15,072 bases of DNA. It comes from an uncultured Oscillibacter sp. (GTDB lineage: Bacteria > Bacillota > Clostridia > Oscillospirales > Oscillospiraceae). The notes beneath the pieces were generated by a model that worked only from the letters and a program-made list of their open reading frames with translations, was not told the DNA's origin and ran no database searches. The position numbers and the translations under genes are program-made. The number at the start of each line of letters is the position of its first letter. The first letter of the stretch is position 1. The stretch lies in NCBI GenBank assembly GCA_910585245.1, contig CAJUCO010000051.1, forward strand, positions 1 through 15,072, read 5' to 3'. Positions 1-5,981 of this stretch are shown one piece after another.

Positions 1-626
1 GGCCCTCCGGCGGGGGGAAGTCCACCCTCTGCCAGCTCATCCCCCGGTTTTACGACGTGACCCAGGGGGCGGTGCTGCTGGACGGCCAGGACGTGCGGCA
101 GGTGACCCAGGAGTCCCTCCGGCGGAACGTGGGGGTGGTGCAGCAGGACGTGTTCCTCTTCGCCGACAGTATTTTGGAAAATATCCGCTATGGCCGCCCC
201 AGCGCTACGGAGGAGGAGGTGGCCCAGGCCGCCCGGTTGGCGGAGATCTACGACGACATTGTGGCCATGCCCGACGGGTTCAACACCTACGTGGGGGAGC
301 GGGGGGCCCTTCTCTCCGGGGGACAGAAGCAGCGGATTTCCATTGCCCGCATCTTTTTGAAGGACCCGCCGGTGCTGATTTTGGACGAGGCCACCTCCGC
401 CCTGGACAGCGTGACGGAGGCCAAGCTCCAGGAGGCCTTTGAAAAACTCTCCCAGGGGCGGACCGCCATTGTCATCGCCCACCGGCTCTCCACCGTGCGA
501 AACGCGGACCGCATTGCCGTGGTGGAGGAGGGCAGGCTGGCGGAGCTGGGAAGCCATGAGGAGCTGATGGCGAAGAACGGGGCCTACGCCGCCCTGGTCC
601 ACACCCAGGAGCTGCGCCATGGATAA
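1..626 (+). CDS. ABC exporter ATP-binding protein, 3' part (partial at window start)
   Basis: The frame is open from base 3 and gives 207 residues of an ABC nucleotide-binding domain; the gene starts upstream of the window. Visible in order: Walker A (GPSGGGKST, its first Gly codon cut by the edge), the Q-loop in VGVVQQDVFLF, the signature LSGGQKQR, Walker B VLILDEATS, the D-loop SALDS and the H-loop IAHRLST. The Q-loop and LSGGQ style and the AMPDGFNTYVGERG segment are typical of fused TMD-NBD exporters of the MsbA/MdlB/LmrA class, so a membrane domain is expected upstream (inference). The substrate cannot be told. The GTG at 57 is internal and not a start. The stop TAA (624-626) overlaps the ylmH start by 8 bases, so the two genes are probably co-transcribed. 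Confidence 0.93.
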   Translation, partial: PSGGGKSTLCQLIPRFYDVTQGAVLLDGQDVRQVTQESLRRNVGVVQQDVFLFADSILENIRYGRPSATEEEVAQAARLAEIYDDIVAMPDGFNTYVGERGALLSGGQKQRISIARIFLKDPPVLILDEATSALDSVTEAKLQEAFEKLSQGRTAIVIAHRLSTVRNADRIAVVEEGRLAELGSHEELMAKNGAYAALVHTQELRHG

Positions 627-1410
627 GGGGGCGCTGCTGGACCGGCTGGGGGTTTTGGGAGAGGAGCGGCTGGCCCTGGCCCGGGTGCTGGACAAGGCGG
701 AGCAGGCGGAAAGGCGAAACGTCCCCGCCGCCACGGACTTCCTCAGCCCCCGGCAGCAGGCCCAGGCCCTGGACCTTTTGCGCCTGGCGGGGGTTTCGGA
801 GAGGGCCTGCGTACTGGACGGCGGCTATCCGGGGGCGGAGCGGCAGATCCTCCTCTTCCTCCCGGACTGGATGGAGCCGGAGGAGGCCGAAGGCCCCATT
901 CGATGTCTCCGGGCGGAGGCCCGGGGGGAGGAGACGCTGTGCCACCGGGATGTGCTGGGCAGCCTCGTGGGCCTTGGCATCGCCCGGGAGAAGATCGGGG
1001 ACATTCTGGCGGCGGGCGGAAAGGCGGACCTTCTGGTTTTGGAGGGCATTGAGAACTTCCTCTTGCAAAACTGGTGTTCCGCCGGACGGGCAAAGCTGCG
1101 GGTGTCCGCCGTCGGGCCGGAAACCCTCCACATTCCCGCCATGGCGCGGCGGGAGGTCCGGGACACGGTGTCCTCCCTCCGGCTGGACGCGGTGGCCGCC
1201 AGCGGCTTTCGCCTTTCCAGGGGGAAGGCCGCCGCCCTGATTGAGAGCGGAAAGGTGCAGCTGAACTGGCGGGAGTGCGAAAAGCCGGACAAGCTGCTGG
1301 AGGAGGGGGACGTGGTGTCCGCCCGGGGCTTTGGGAAATTCCGCCTCAGGGAGGCGGGGGGCCGGACCCGGAAGGGGCGCGTGTCCGTCGTTTTGGAGAT
1401 TTACGTGTAA
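619..1410 (+). CDS. ylmH: YlmH-type S4-domain RNA-binding protein
   Basis: A 263-residue protein with the YlmH family layout: an N-terminal region with TDFLSPRQ (about 35-42), a middle domain containing HRDVLGSLVGLGI and REKIGDI (about 110-130), and a C-terminal S4 RNA-binding domain from about 190 (SSLRLDAVAASGFRLSR, then KAAALIESGKVQLNW). Full length for the family. YlmH of Bacillus is an S4 protein linked to ribosome-associated quality control and is usually encoded beside divIVA and sepF; here it follows an ABC exporter gene instead. The start ATG 619 has an AGGAG at 607-611 and overlaps the end of the ABC gene. No terminator separates the two genes. Function in this organism is inferred from the family. 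Confidence 0.9.
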   Translation: MDKGALLDRLGVLGEERLALARVLDKAEQAERRNVPAATDFLSPRQQAQALDLLRLAGVSERACVLDGGYPGAERQILLFLPDWMEPEEAEGPIRCLRAEARGEETLCHRDVLGSLVGLGIAREKIGDILAAGGKADLLVLEGIENFLLQNWCSAGRAKLRVSAVGPETLHIPAMARREVRDTVSSLRLDAVAASGFRLSRGKAAALIESGKVQLNWRECEKPDKLLEEGDVVSARGFGKFRLREAGGRTRKGRVSVVLEIYV

Positions 1411-1544
1411 AACAGGCGGAAATCCGGCGGGAGTTGAAGAACAAAGGGCCGGAAAACCGTATAAAATCCGGAAGGGGTTTGGGATGCCGGAGAAGGGGAA
1501 CGTATGGAGTCCGGCGTTTCCGGCGGGAACAGGAGGCGGCAAGC

Positions 1545-1754
1545 ATGACAAAAGAGCAGATTGAGCGCATCAACCAGCTGGTCCGAAAGGCCAGGACCCC
1601 GGAGGGGCTGACGGCGGCGGAGGCGGCGGAGCAGGCCCTGCTCCGCCGGGCCTATATCGACTCGGTGCTGGGGAATCTCAAGGGCCAGCTGGACCACACC
1701 TACCTCGTGGACGAACAGGGGAACAAGCGGAAGCTGAAAAAGAAAGAGGACTGA
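1545..1754 (+). CDS. DUF896 (YnzC/UPF0291) small protein
   Basis: A 69-residue protein of the DUF896 family. It shows the pattern INQLVRKAR, then GLTAAEAAEQALLRRAYID (basic, helical, with the family's EQ-x-LR-x-Y core), then LVDEQGN and a Lys-rich tail. The ATG at 1545 was chosen because AGGAGG lies at 1531-1536 with 8-base spacing and because homologs begin at this MTKEQIERIN; the frame stays open upstream to 1275 but that part overlaps ylmH and is not family-like. In Bacillus the YnzC gene is the third gene of the SOS yneA operon, but I see no LexA-type GAAC-N4-GTTC box here. Molecular function is unknown. It ends 3 bases before the next gene, suggesting co-transcription. Confidence 0.88.
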   Translation: MTKEQIERINQLVRKARTPEGLTAAEAAEQALLRRAYIDSVLGNLKGQLDHTYLVDEQGNKRKLKKKED

Positions 1755-1757
1755 ATC

Positions 1758-2943
1758 ATGGCGAAAAACAAGAGACCGGACTCCGGCGGGGATTGGGGCT
1801 GGCCCCTGATCATCCTGTCCTTTTGCCTTGGCCTGTGGCCCGTGGGGCTGGTGCTGCTGTTTGGCAAGCTCTTCGCCGACGACGAGAAAAAGCCCGCCCA
1901 GAAGGCCCCGCCCCTTCACGGGACGGCCGGACAGGCGGTGAGAAAGACGGCCCCCGCCGCCGTCCCGCCCCGGCGGCAGACGAAGGCCGGAAAAGCCGTG
2001 AAGAAGGTCACCAGGTCCCCGGCGGCCAAGAAGTCCAACGCCTGGTGGCTGAAAATCGGGGGGCTTGCGCTGCTGTTTTTCGGCTTGAGCGGCATGGTGG
2101 ACGCTGTGGACAGCCTGCTGTGGGTCCTGCGGTCGGAGACCTTTGCCCTCTGGTGGCTGGAGGACCTGCTGGGGGGACTGGCCGTTACCGCCGGAGGCGG
2201 GGCCATGCTCTACAGCGGCTTTGCCATGGACCGCCAGCTAAAACGCTTTTCCAAGTACCTGCTGGTGCTGGGGGACCGGGAGGCCATGGCCACCGACCAG
2301 CTGGCCCGGGTTTTGGGCTATTCGGAGCGGCGGGTGGTCAGGGACCTGGAGAAGATGATCGACCGGGGGTATTTTGGCGGCAAGGCCTATTTGAACATGG
2401 AGCTGGGGTATCTCTTCCGGGGCGGAGACGGTCTTTCGCCAGCGGTTTGGGGAGGCTCAGGGGGCGGAGCCCAAAACCCCTCCCCGGGAGGCGGAGGAGG
2501 GCTATTCCGGCATTTTGCGGAACATCCGCCGGGCCAACGACCATATTGCCGACCCCCTGCTCTCCGCCAAGATCGACCGGCTGGAGGCCATCGCCGCCAA
2601 GATCTTCAAGGCCGTGGAGGAGGACCCCAGGAAGAAAGAGCGCATCGGCACCTTCTTGAACTACTACCTGCCCACCACCCAGAAGCTGCTGGACTCGTAC
2701 GCCCAGTTTGAATCCGCCGGGGTGGAGGGGGAGAACCTCCGCCAGGCCAAGCAGCGGATTGAGGACACCATGGATTCCATCGTCCGGGGCTTCGAGCACC
2801 AGCTGGACGAGCTCTATCAGGCGGAGGCCATGGACGTGGACTCGGACATCCGGGTGATGGAGCATATGCTCCGCCGGGACACCGGCAGCGCGGAGGAGGA
2901 CTTCGGCCTGGGCGGAAGCGCCATGCAGACGGAGGAGGAGTGA
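1758..2943 (+). pseudogene. XpaC-like (5-bromo-4-chloroindolyl phosphate hydrolysis family) membrane protein, frameshifted
   Basis: Reading starts at ATG 1758 just after the DUF896 stop. The first frame gives a hydrophobic segment (WPLIILSFCLGLWPVGLVLL, about residues 15-34), a basic Ala/Lys/Pro linker (about 40-93), two more membrane segments (about 98-115 and 137-153) and a winged-helix-like stretch (LARVLGYSERRVVRDLEKMI, then DRGYFGGKAYL). After YLFR (codon 2418-2420) this frame turns to low-complexity nonsense and stops at 2711. The +1 frame continues sensibly from AETVFRQRFG through a helical C-terminal domain (KIDRLEAIAAKIF, NYYLPTTQKLLDSY, IEDTMDSIVRGF) to the stop at 2943. Removing one G from the GGGG run at 2419-2422 restores a single protein of about 394 residues. 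The domain order and NYYLPTTQKLL motif fit the XpaC family, whose biochemical role is uncertain. It may be a pseudogene, a sequencing error or phase variation. The usual TelA neighbour is not in the window. Confidence 0.8.
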
Positions 2944-2981
2944 GGCCCCCTTTCCGCTGTTTTCCCTGAAGAGTATAGGAA

Positions 2982-3010
2982 GACGCCTGACGGAAAAGCC
3001 GTCAGGCGTC
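2982..3010. terminator. Perfect 12-bp hairpin downstream of the XpaC-like gene
   Basis: GACGCCTGACGG (2982-2993) pairs perfectly with 2999-3010 around a 5-base AAAAG loop. It lies 39 bases past the XpaC-like stop. No T run follows on the + strand; instead a conserved 19-base tail beginning TCAGGCTGT follows (see findings). It probably marks a transcript end, but it is not a textbook intrinsic terminator. Confidence 0.55.
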
Positions 3011-3060
3011 AGGCTGTTGAAAAAGTGCCGTCTAACATGGGGCGGAAAGGAAAAGAGCTA

Positions 3061-3094
3061 CGAGAGAAACCCATCAGGGGTTTCTCTCGTTTTT
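3061..3094. terminator. Bidirectional intrinsic terminator between the XpaC-like gene and guaD
   Basis: CGAGAGAAACCC (3061-3072) pairs perfectly with 3078-3089 around loop ATCAG. On the + strand TTTTT follows at once (3090-3094). On the - strand the hairpin lies 9 bases beyond the guaD stop and is followed by a T-richer stretch (TAGCTCTTTT), so it can end both convergent transcripts. Confidence 0.85.
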
Positions 3095-3097
3095 CGT

Positions 3098-4366
3098 TCA
3101 ACCGGCGGAAAAGACCTTCCTGCCCTCGCTCCACACGGCTTTGATCGCGCCCCTCTGGCGCCGGTAGACGGCCCGCTCCAGCCGCTCCGCCGCCGTCAGG
3201 GGATGGGGTTGGGGAAGGTCCCCGTCCTCCAGCACCACGGCGTGGAGGCGGTTTCCCGGGGCGAATCCCGGCCGCTGCCCAAAAAACGCCGCCCCGGCGG
3301 AGGTGCCCAGATACCACCCCTCCGCCACGGTGAGAAAGTCCGTCCCCCAGTTGTCCAGAATTCTCCGGGCCTTGGAGGCCCGGATGGAGGCGGCGATCAC
3401 GTCGAACATGGAGAGGTGGTCCCCCCCGGCGATGTCGCTGCCAAGGGCCACCTGCATCCCCTCTTTCAGCATGACCCGCACCGGGGCCACGCCGGAGCAG
3501 AGATTCTGGTTGGAGTCGGGACAGTGGACCGCCGTCACCCCGGCTTTGGCCATGGCCTCCCGCTCCTGCTGGTCGGACCAGACGCAATGGGCCATGAGGG
3601 TCCGGCTGTTCCAGAGGCTGTATTTCGCGTAGGTCTCCCAATACCGGTCGCAACCGGGGTGGAGCTCCTTCACCCACTGCAGCTCCCTCCAGTTCTCCGA
3701 CAGGTGGGACTGGATGGGAAGGCCCCGCTCCACCGCAAGCTCGCCGAGAAACACCATCAGCTCGTCCGTGCAGGAGGGGGTGAACCGGGGGGTGAGGATG
3801 GGCTTGACGTGCCGGAACCGCCGGGACTGCTCCAGCCAGAGGAGGGTCTCCCGCTTGGACACCGCCGTCTCCTCCTGAAGGGACGGGATGCCGTTTTGGT
3901 CCATGTTCACCTTCCCCACGTACCCGGTGACCCCGGCCTTTTCCAGCTCCTCCATCAAAATCAGCGTGGCCTCCCGGTGGAGGGAGGAGAACATACACAC
4001 CCGGGTGGTGCCGTTTTCAATGAGCTCCCGGGCCAGCTTGCGGTAGATCTCCCGGGCGTAGTCCGGGTCTGCGAACCGGGCCTCGGTGGGGAAGGTATAG
4101 GTGTTTAGCCACTCCAGAAGCGGCAAATCCATGCCCATGCCCAGCATGGGGTACTGGGGAGCGTGGAGGTGGAGGTCCGCGAAGGACTGCAGGATCAGCG
4201 CGTCCCCATAGTCCTCCACCGCCGCCCCGGCGTATTGCCCCGGCAAAGCGGGGAAGACCCCGGCGATTCTGCCCGCCTCCGCCACAAGATAGCCCCCCTC
4301 CGTCACGTCCAGCCGCCCCAGGGCGGGGGCAGAGACCACCGTGCCTTTTAAAATGGTAACGGACAT
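3098..4366 (-). CDS. guaD: Guanine deaminase
   Basis: A 422-residue amidohydrolase that converts guanine to xanthine and ammonia in cytosolic purine salvage and catabolism. Guanine deaminase hallmarks: the metal-binding HLH followed by APQ (His66, His68, Gln71), LLEWLNTYTFPTEARF (84-98), ENGTTR (117-122), the substrate Arg in TPRFTPS (Arg194), SHLSEN (His221, Glu224), the AHCVW histidine (His260) and the metal Asp in LGSDIAGG (Asp311). The Gln after HLHAP and the FPTE motif separate guanine deaminase from other cyclic amidohydrolases. ATG 4366 was chosen because AAGGGG precedes it and homologs begin near here; the longer frame to 4453 runs through the RNA leader. It is transcribed alone from a promoter at 4540-4568, with a purine riboswitch and terminator in its roughly 165-base leader. 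Confidence 0.95.
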   Translation of the reverse strand: MSVTILKGTVVSAPALGRLDVTEGGYLVAEAGRIAGVFPALPGQYAGAAVEDYGDALILQSFADLHLHAPQYPMLGMGMDLPLLEWLNTYTFPTEARFADPDYAREIYRKLARELIENGTTRVCMFSSLHREATLILMEELEKAGVTGYVGKVNMDQNGIPSLQEETAVSKRETLLWLEQSRRFRHVKPILTPRFTPSCTDELMVFLGELAVERGLPIQSHLSENWRELQWVKELHPGCDRYWETYAKYSLWNSRTLMAHCVWSDQQEREAMAKAGVTAVHCPDSNQNLCSGVAPVRVMLKEGMQVALGSDIAGGDHLSMFDVIAASIRASKARRILDNWGTDFLTVAEGWYLGTSAGAAFFGQRPGFAPGNRLHAVVLEDGDLPQPHPLTAAERLERAVYRRQRGAIKAVWSEGRKVFSAG

Positions 4367-4403
4367 ACAGACAACCCCTTTTCCAATTTGCCGGTACAAA
4401 CAC

Positions 4404-4451
4404 AAAAAGGACGCCTGCGCGGCAGGGAGACCCCCTTCCGTACAGACACCC
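4404..4451 (-). terminator. Riboswitch-controlled terminator in the guaD leader
   Basis: In the minus-strand RNA, GGGUGUCUGU (4451-4442) can pair with GCAGGCGUCC (4418-4409) over 10 consecutive pairs including G-U pairs. After one A-C mismatch, CGG pairs with CCG, with a GC-rich apical loop that can itself fold. UUUUU follows at 4408-4404. The 5' arm begins with the same GGG that closes stem P1 of the purine aptamer, so the two structures exclude each other. Confidence 0.75.
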
Positions 4452-4515
4452 ATAGAGAAGCCTTCGGCGGCTTCGTAGAAACGCCCGCGCCATTTAGCGG
4501 GCTTATATGAGGCCC
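4447..4515 (-). promoter_or_regulatory. Purine (guanine-class) riboswitch aptamer upstream of guaD
   Basis: The minus-strand RNA shows the purine riboswitch core in order: AUAUAA (J1/2), P2 GCCCGC/GCGGGC (4502-4497 with 4488-4483) with UGG in its loop, J2/3 GUUUCUAC (4482-4475), P3 GAAGCC/GGCUUC (4474-4469 with 4462-4457) with CC in its loop to kiss the GG of L2, and J3/1 UCUAUG (4456-4451). The residue equivalent to position 74 of the xpt aptamer, which pairs with the ligand, is C (base 4455), so guanine or hypoxanthine is the expected ligand rather than adenine. U51 is kept. Oddities: both hairpins are about one base shorter than in xpt, the residue equivalent to A73 is U, and P1 is short with a G-U pair. 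It lies between the promoter and guaD. Confidence 0.85.
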
Positions 4516-4539
4516 TTCGCCCTGTATCCGGTTAAAGCC

Positions 4540-4568
4540 AGTATAGCACGTCCGGCGGGGGAAGGCAA
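4540..4568 (-). promoter_or_regulatory. guaD: Sigma-A promoter of guaD
   Basis: Minus strand: -35 TTGCCT (4568-4563), 17-base spacer, -10 TATACT (4545-4540) with an extended TG one base upstream. Transcription would start near 4533 and give the riboswitch leader. Confidence 0.75.
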
Positions 4569-4591
4569 GCACCAGTTTGGACCTCTCCGCT

Positions 4592-4597
4592 TATACT
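4592..4597 (+). promoter_or_regulatory. Candidate -10 box of the ZIP transporter gene
   Basis: TATACT lies 54 bases upstream of the ZIP start and points right, back to back with the guaD promoter. No good -35 is visible at 16-18 bases, so it may need an activator. The -10 context TATACTGGC is the inverted copy of the guaD -10 context. Confidence 0.4.
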
Positions 4598-4650
4598 GGC
4601 ATACGGGCGGACCGGGACTCGGGGCCGCGCGAATCAAGATAAAGGCGTTG

Positions 4651-5418
4651 ATGTGTATGCTGCGGTCTCTTGGCTGGGCCGCCCTGGGCACGGGTTTCAC
4701 CTTTTTGATGACCACCCTGGGCGCCGCCATGGTGTTTTTTCTCTCCGGGGAGCCGAAGCCCCGGTTTCAAAAGGCGATGCTGGGGTTTGCCGCCGGGGTG
4801 ATGACGGCGGCCTCCGTGTGGAGCTTGCTGCTGCCCGCCATTGCCCAGGCGGAGGAGGAGGGAGCGGTCCCCGGCTGGCTTCCGGCGGCGGCGGGGATGC
4901 TGCTGGGGGTGGTGTTTCTGGCGGCGCTGGACGCCCTGTTACCCCATTTGCGGCGGGAGAAAGAGGTCAACGACGCCTGGCGGCAAAACACCCTTCTCAT
5001 GACGGCCATCACCCTACATAACGTGCCGGAGGGCATGGCGGTGGGGTTGGCCTTCGCCCTGGCGGCGGCGGGAGAGGGGGCCGCCGGGGCCGTGGCGCTG
5101 GCCCTTGGCATCGGCATTCAGAACTTCCCGGAGGGGGCGGCGGTGGCCCTGCCCCTGCGCCAGGAGGGCCGGGGGCCTTTGCGGGCCTTTACCGGCGGGA
5201 TGCTCTCCGGGGCGGTGGAGCCGGTGTTCGGCATCCTGGTGGTGCTGATCGCCGCCTGGGCCCACCCCGTGATGCCCTGGCTTTTGAGCTTTGCCGCCGG
5301 GGCGATGCTGTACGTGGTGGTAGAGGAGTTGGTGCCCCAGGCCCACAGCCGTGCGGGAACCTGCGGCTTTGTGGGGGGCTTTTTGATCATGATGGTGCTG
5401 GATGTGGCCCTGGGATAG
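4651..5418 (+). CDS. ZIP family divalent metal transporter
   Basis: A 255-residue polytopic membrane protein of the ZIP (ZupT/GufA-like) family, which imports zinc, iron or manganese into the cytoplasm. The two metal-site motifs of helices 4 and 5 are present: HNVPEG (123-128) and QNFPEG (157-162); GAVEP (187-191) and EELVPQAH near the C-terminus are also typical. About eight hydrophobic segments are seen, with a loop (about 66-76, AEEEGAVPGWL) between early helices. Start: ATG 4651 has AAAGG at 4641-4645; ATG 4657, two codons on, is an alternative. The open frame reaches 4507 but the upstream part overlaps the guaD promoter. The gene stands alone, divergent from guaD, and ends at a strong hairpin. 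Metal specificity cannot be read. Confidence 0.92.
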   Translation: MCMLRSLGWAALGTGFTFLMTTLGAAMVFFLSGEPKPRFQKAMLGFAAGVMTAASVWSLLLPAIAQAEEEGAVPGWLPAAAGMLLGVVFLAALDALLPHLRREKEVNDAWRQNTLLMTAITLHNVPEGMAVGLAFALAAAGEGAAGAVALALGIGIQNFPEGAAVALPLRQEGRGPLRAFTGGMLSGAVEPVFGILVVLIAAWAHPVMPWLLSFAAGAMLYVVVEELVPQAHSRAGTCGFVGGFLIMMVLDVALG

Positions 5419-5423
5419 GGAAA

Positions 5424-5447
5424 CGCGGCGGTTTTGAAACCGCCGCG
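5424..5447. terminator. Hairpin terminator between the ZIP gene and the zinc-ribbon gene
   Basis: CGCGGCGGTTT (5424-5434) pairs perfectly with AAACCGCCGCG (5437-5447). CTTTACTTCTTCTT follows on the + strand and TTTCCC on the - strand. It sits between convergent stops and probably serves both. Confidence 0.75.
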
Positions 5448-5449
5448 CT

Positions 5450-5629
5450 TTACTTCTTCTTCCGGTGCCGCAGGTTATAGAGGAACTTTAAGGTACGTTC
5501 TCCCTCTACCACCCGGCAGAACTTCCCACAACCCTCGCAGAGGTCCCGCCCGTTGGACAGAACGTAGTCCCGCTCGGTCCAATGGGCGTGGTTCATGCGG
5601 TTCCAGCAGTCCAGGCAAAATTCGGCCAT
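5450..5629 (-). CDS. Small zinc-ribbon protein (59 aa)
   Basis: A 59-residue cytosolic protein with two CxxC knuckles, CLDC at residues 5-8 and CEGC about 29 residues further on (the second followed by GKFC), separated by an aromatic and charged stretch (WNRMNHAHWTERDYVLS), then a basic tail (LYNLRHRKKK). The spacing suggests one treble-clef or ribbon zinc site. Similar small proteins of unknown function are common in Firmicutes. ATG 5629 is chosen because GAGGTGAT lies just upstream; the longer frame to 5677 would begin inside the promoter. Transcription starts from a near-perfect promoter at 5649-5677 overlaid by operator half-sites, and the divergent neighbour encodes an XRE repressor, so its expression is probably tightly controlled. 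Function unknown. Confidence 0.8.
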   Translation of the reverse strand: MAEFCLDCWNRMNHAHWTERDYVLSNGRDLCEGCGKFCRVVEGERTLKFLYNLRHRKKK

Positions 5630-5648
5630 AATATCACCTCTTGCGCAT

Positions 5649-5677
5649 ATTATAGAGTTTATAACTCTATTTGTCAA
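5649..5677 (-). promoter_or_regulatory. Consensus sigma-A promoter of the small zinc-ribbon gene
   Basis: Minus strand: -35 TTGACA (5677-5672), exactly 17 bases, -10 TATAAT (5654-5649). Both hexamers match the consensus fully. Such a strong promoter usually needs a repressor, and operator repeats cover it. Confidence 0.9.
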
Positions 5678-5686
5678 TAGAGTTAT
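5652..5686. promoter_or_regulatory. Triple half-site operator, probably for the XRE regulator
   Basis: Three alternating copies of an 8-base half-site: ATAGAGTT (5652-5659), AACTCTAT (5663-5670) and ATAGAGTT (5677-5684). They form two inverted repeats: 8-bp arms with a 3-base gap, and a perfect 10-bp repeat (ATAACTCTAT at 5661-5670 with ATAGAGTTAT at 5677-5686) with a 6-base gap. They cover the region from the -10 to the -35 of the zinc-ribbon promoter and lie 35 bases from the XRE start. Confidence 0.7.
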
Positions 5687-5720
5687 TTCCTCTCGGATAT
5701 GCTGTATACGAGGTGAGGGG

Positions 5721-5945
5721 ATGCGGTGCTCTGAACGAATACGCGCTTTGCGGGAGGACCGGGATTTGACCCAGACATTCGTCGCGGAGCTGCTTCATGT
5801 GGGACAAAAAACCTACTCGGATTATGAACTTGGCAGAACTCGAATCCCTCTGGACAGCGTGATTATCTTGGCGAAGTACTACAATGTCAGTATGGACTAT
5901 ATTTGCGGTGTCTCAAATGAGCGCCGGCACTTTCCAAGAGCATAG
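5721..5945 (+). CDS. XRE family helix-turn-helix transcriptional regulator (74 aa)
   Basis: A 74-residue protein that is essentially one Cro/CI-type helix-turn-helix domain: RIRALREDRDLTQTFVAELL (helices 1 and 2, residues 6-25), the recognition helix in VGQKTYSDYELGRTRIP (27-43) and the closing helices DSVIILAKYYNVSMDYICG (45-63). No effector domain. ATG 5721 is preceded by GAGGTGAGGGG; the frame is open upstream to 5595 but crosses the divergent promoter. It is transcribed away from the zinc-ribbon gene, and the shared region holds three half-sites that it is the obvious candidate to bind, both to repress the neighbour and to control itself (inference). I could not place its own promoter with confidence. 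Confidence 0.9.
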   Translation: MRCSERIRALREDRDLTQTFVAELLHVGQKTYSDYELGRTRIPLDSVIILAKYYNVSMDYICGVSNERRHFPRA

Positions 5946-5981
5946 AAAAGACCGAAGGACTTGCATCCTCCGGTCTTTTTT
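5946..5981. terminator. Bidirectional intrinsic terminator
   Basis: AAAAGACCG-A-AGGA (5946-5959) pairs with TCCT-C-CGGTCTTTT (5966-5979) with a single A-C mismatch. The right arm runs into a T run (5976-5981) and the left arm begins with AAAA, so it can end both the XRE transcript and the convergent membrane zinc-ribbon transcript. It lies directly between the two stops. Confidence 0.88.

Noticed and set aside
1434..1465. Possible promoter TTGAAG...TATAAA before the DUF896 gene
   Set aside because: The spacing is 20 bases and no better -35 lies at 16-18, so it is not listed as a feature; the gene may be read from upstream.
472..1551. A 359-codon open frame on the minus strand
   Set aside because: It lies opposite the ABC and ylmH genes, is rich in Pro, Gly, Arg and His as expected for the shadow of GC-rich coding DNA, and has no recognisable domain.
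2415..2425. Programmed +1 frameshift in the XpaC-like gene
   Set aside because: No known slippery codon, stop codon or stimulatory hairpin is at the site; a simple one-base insertion explains it better.
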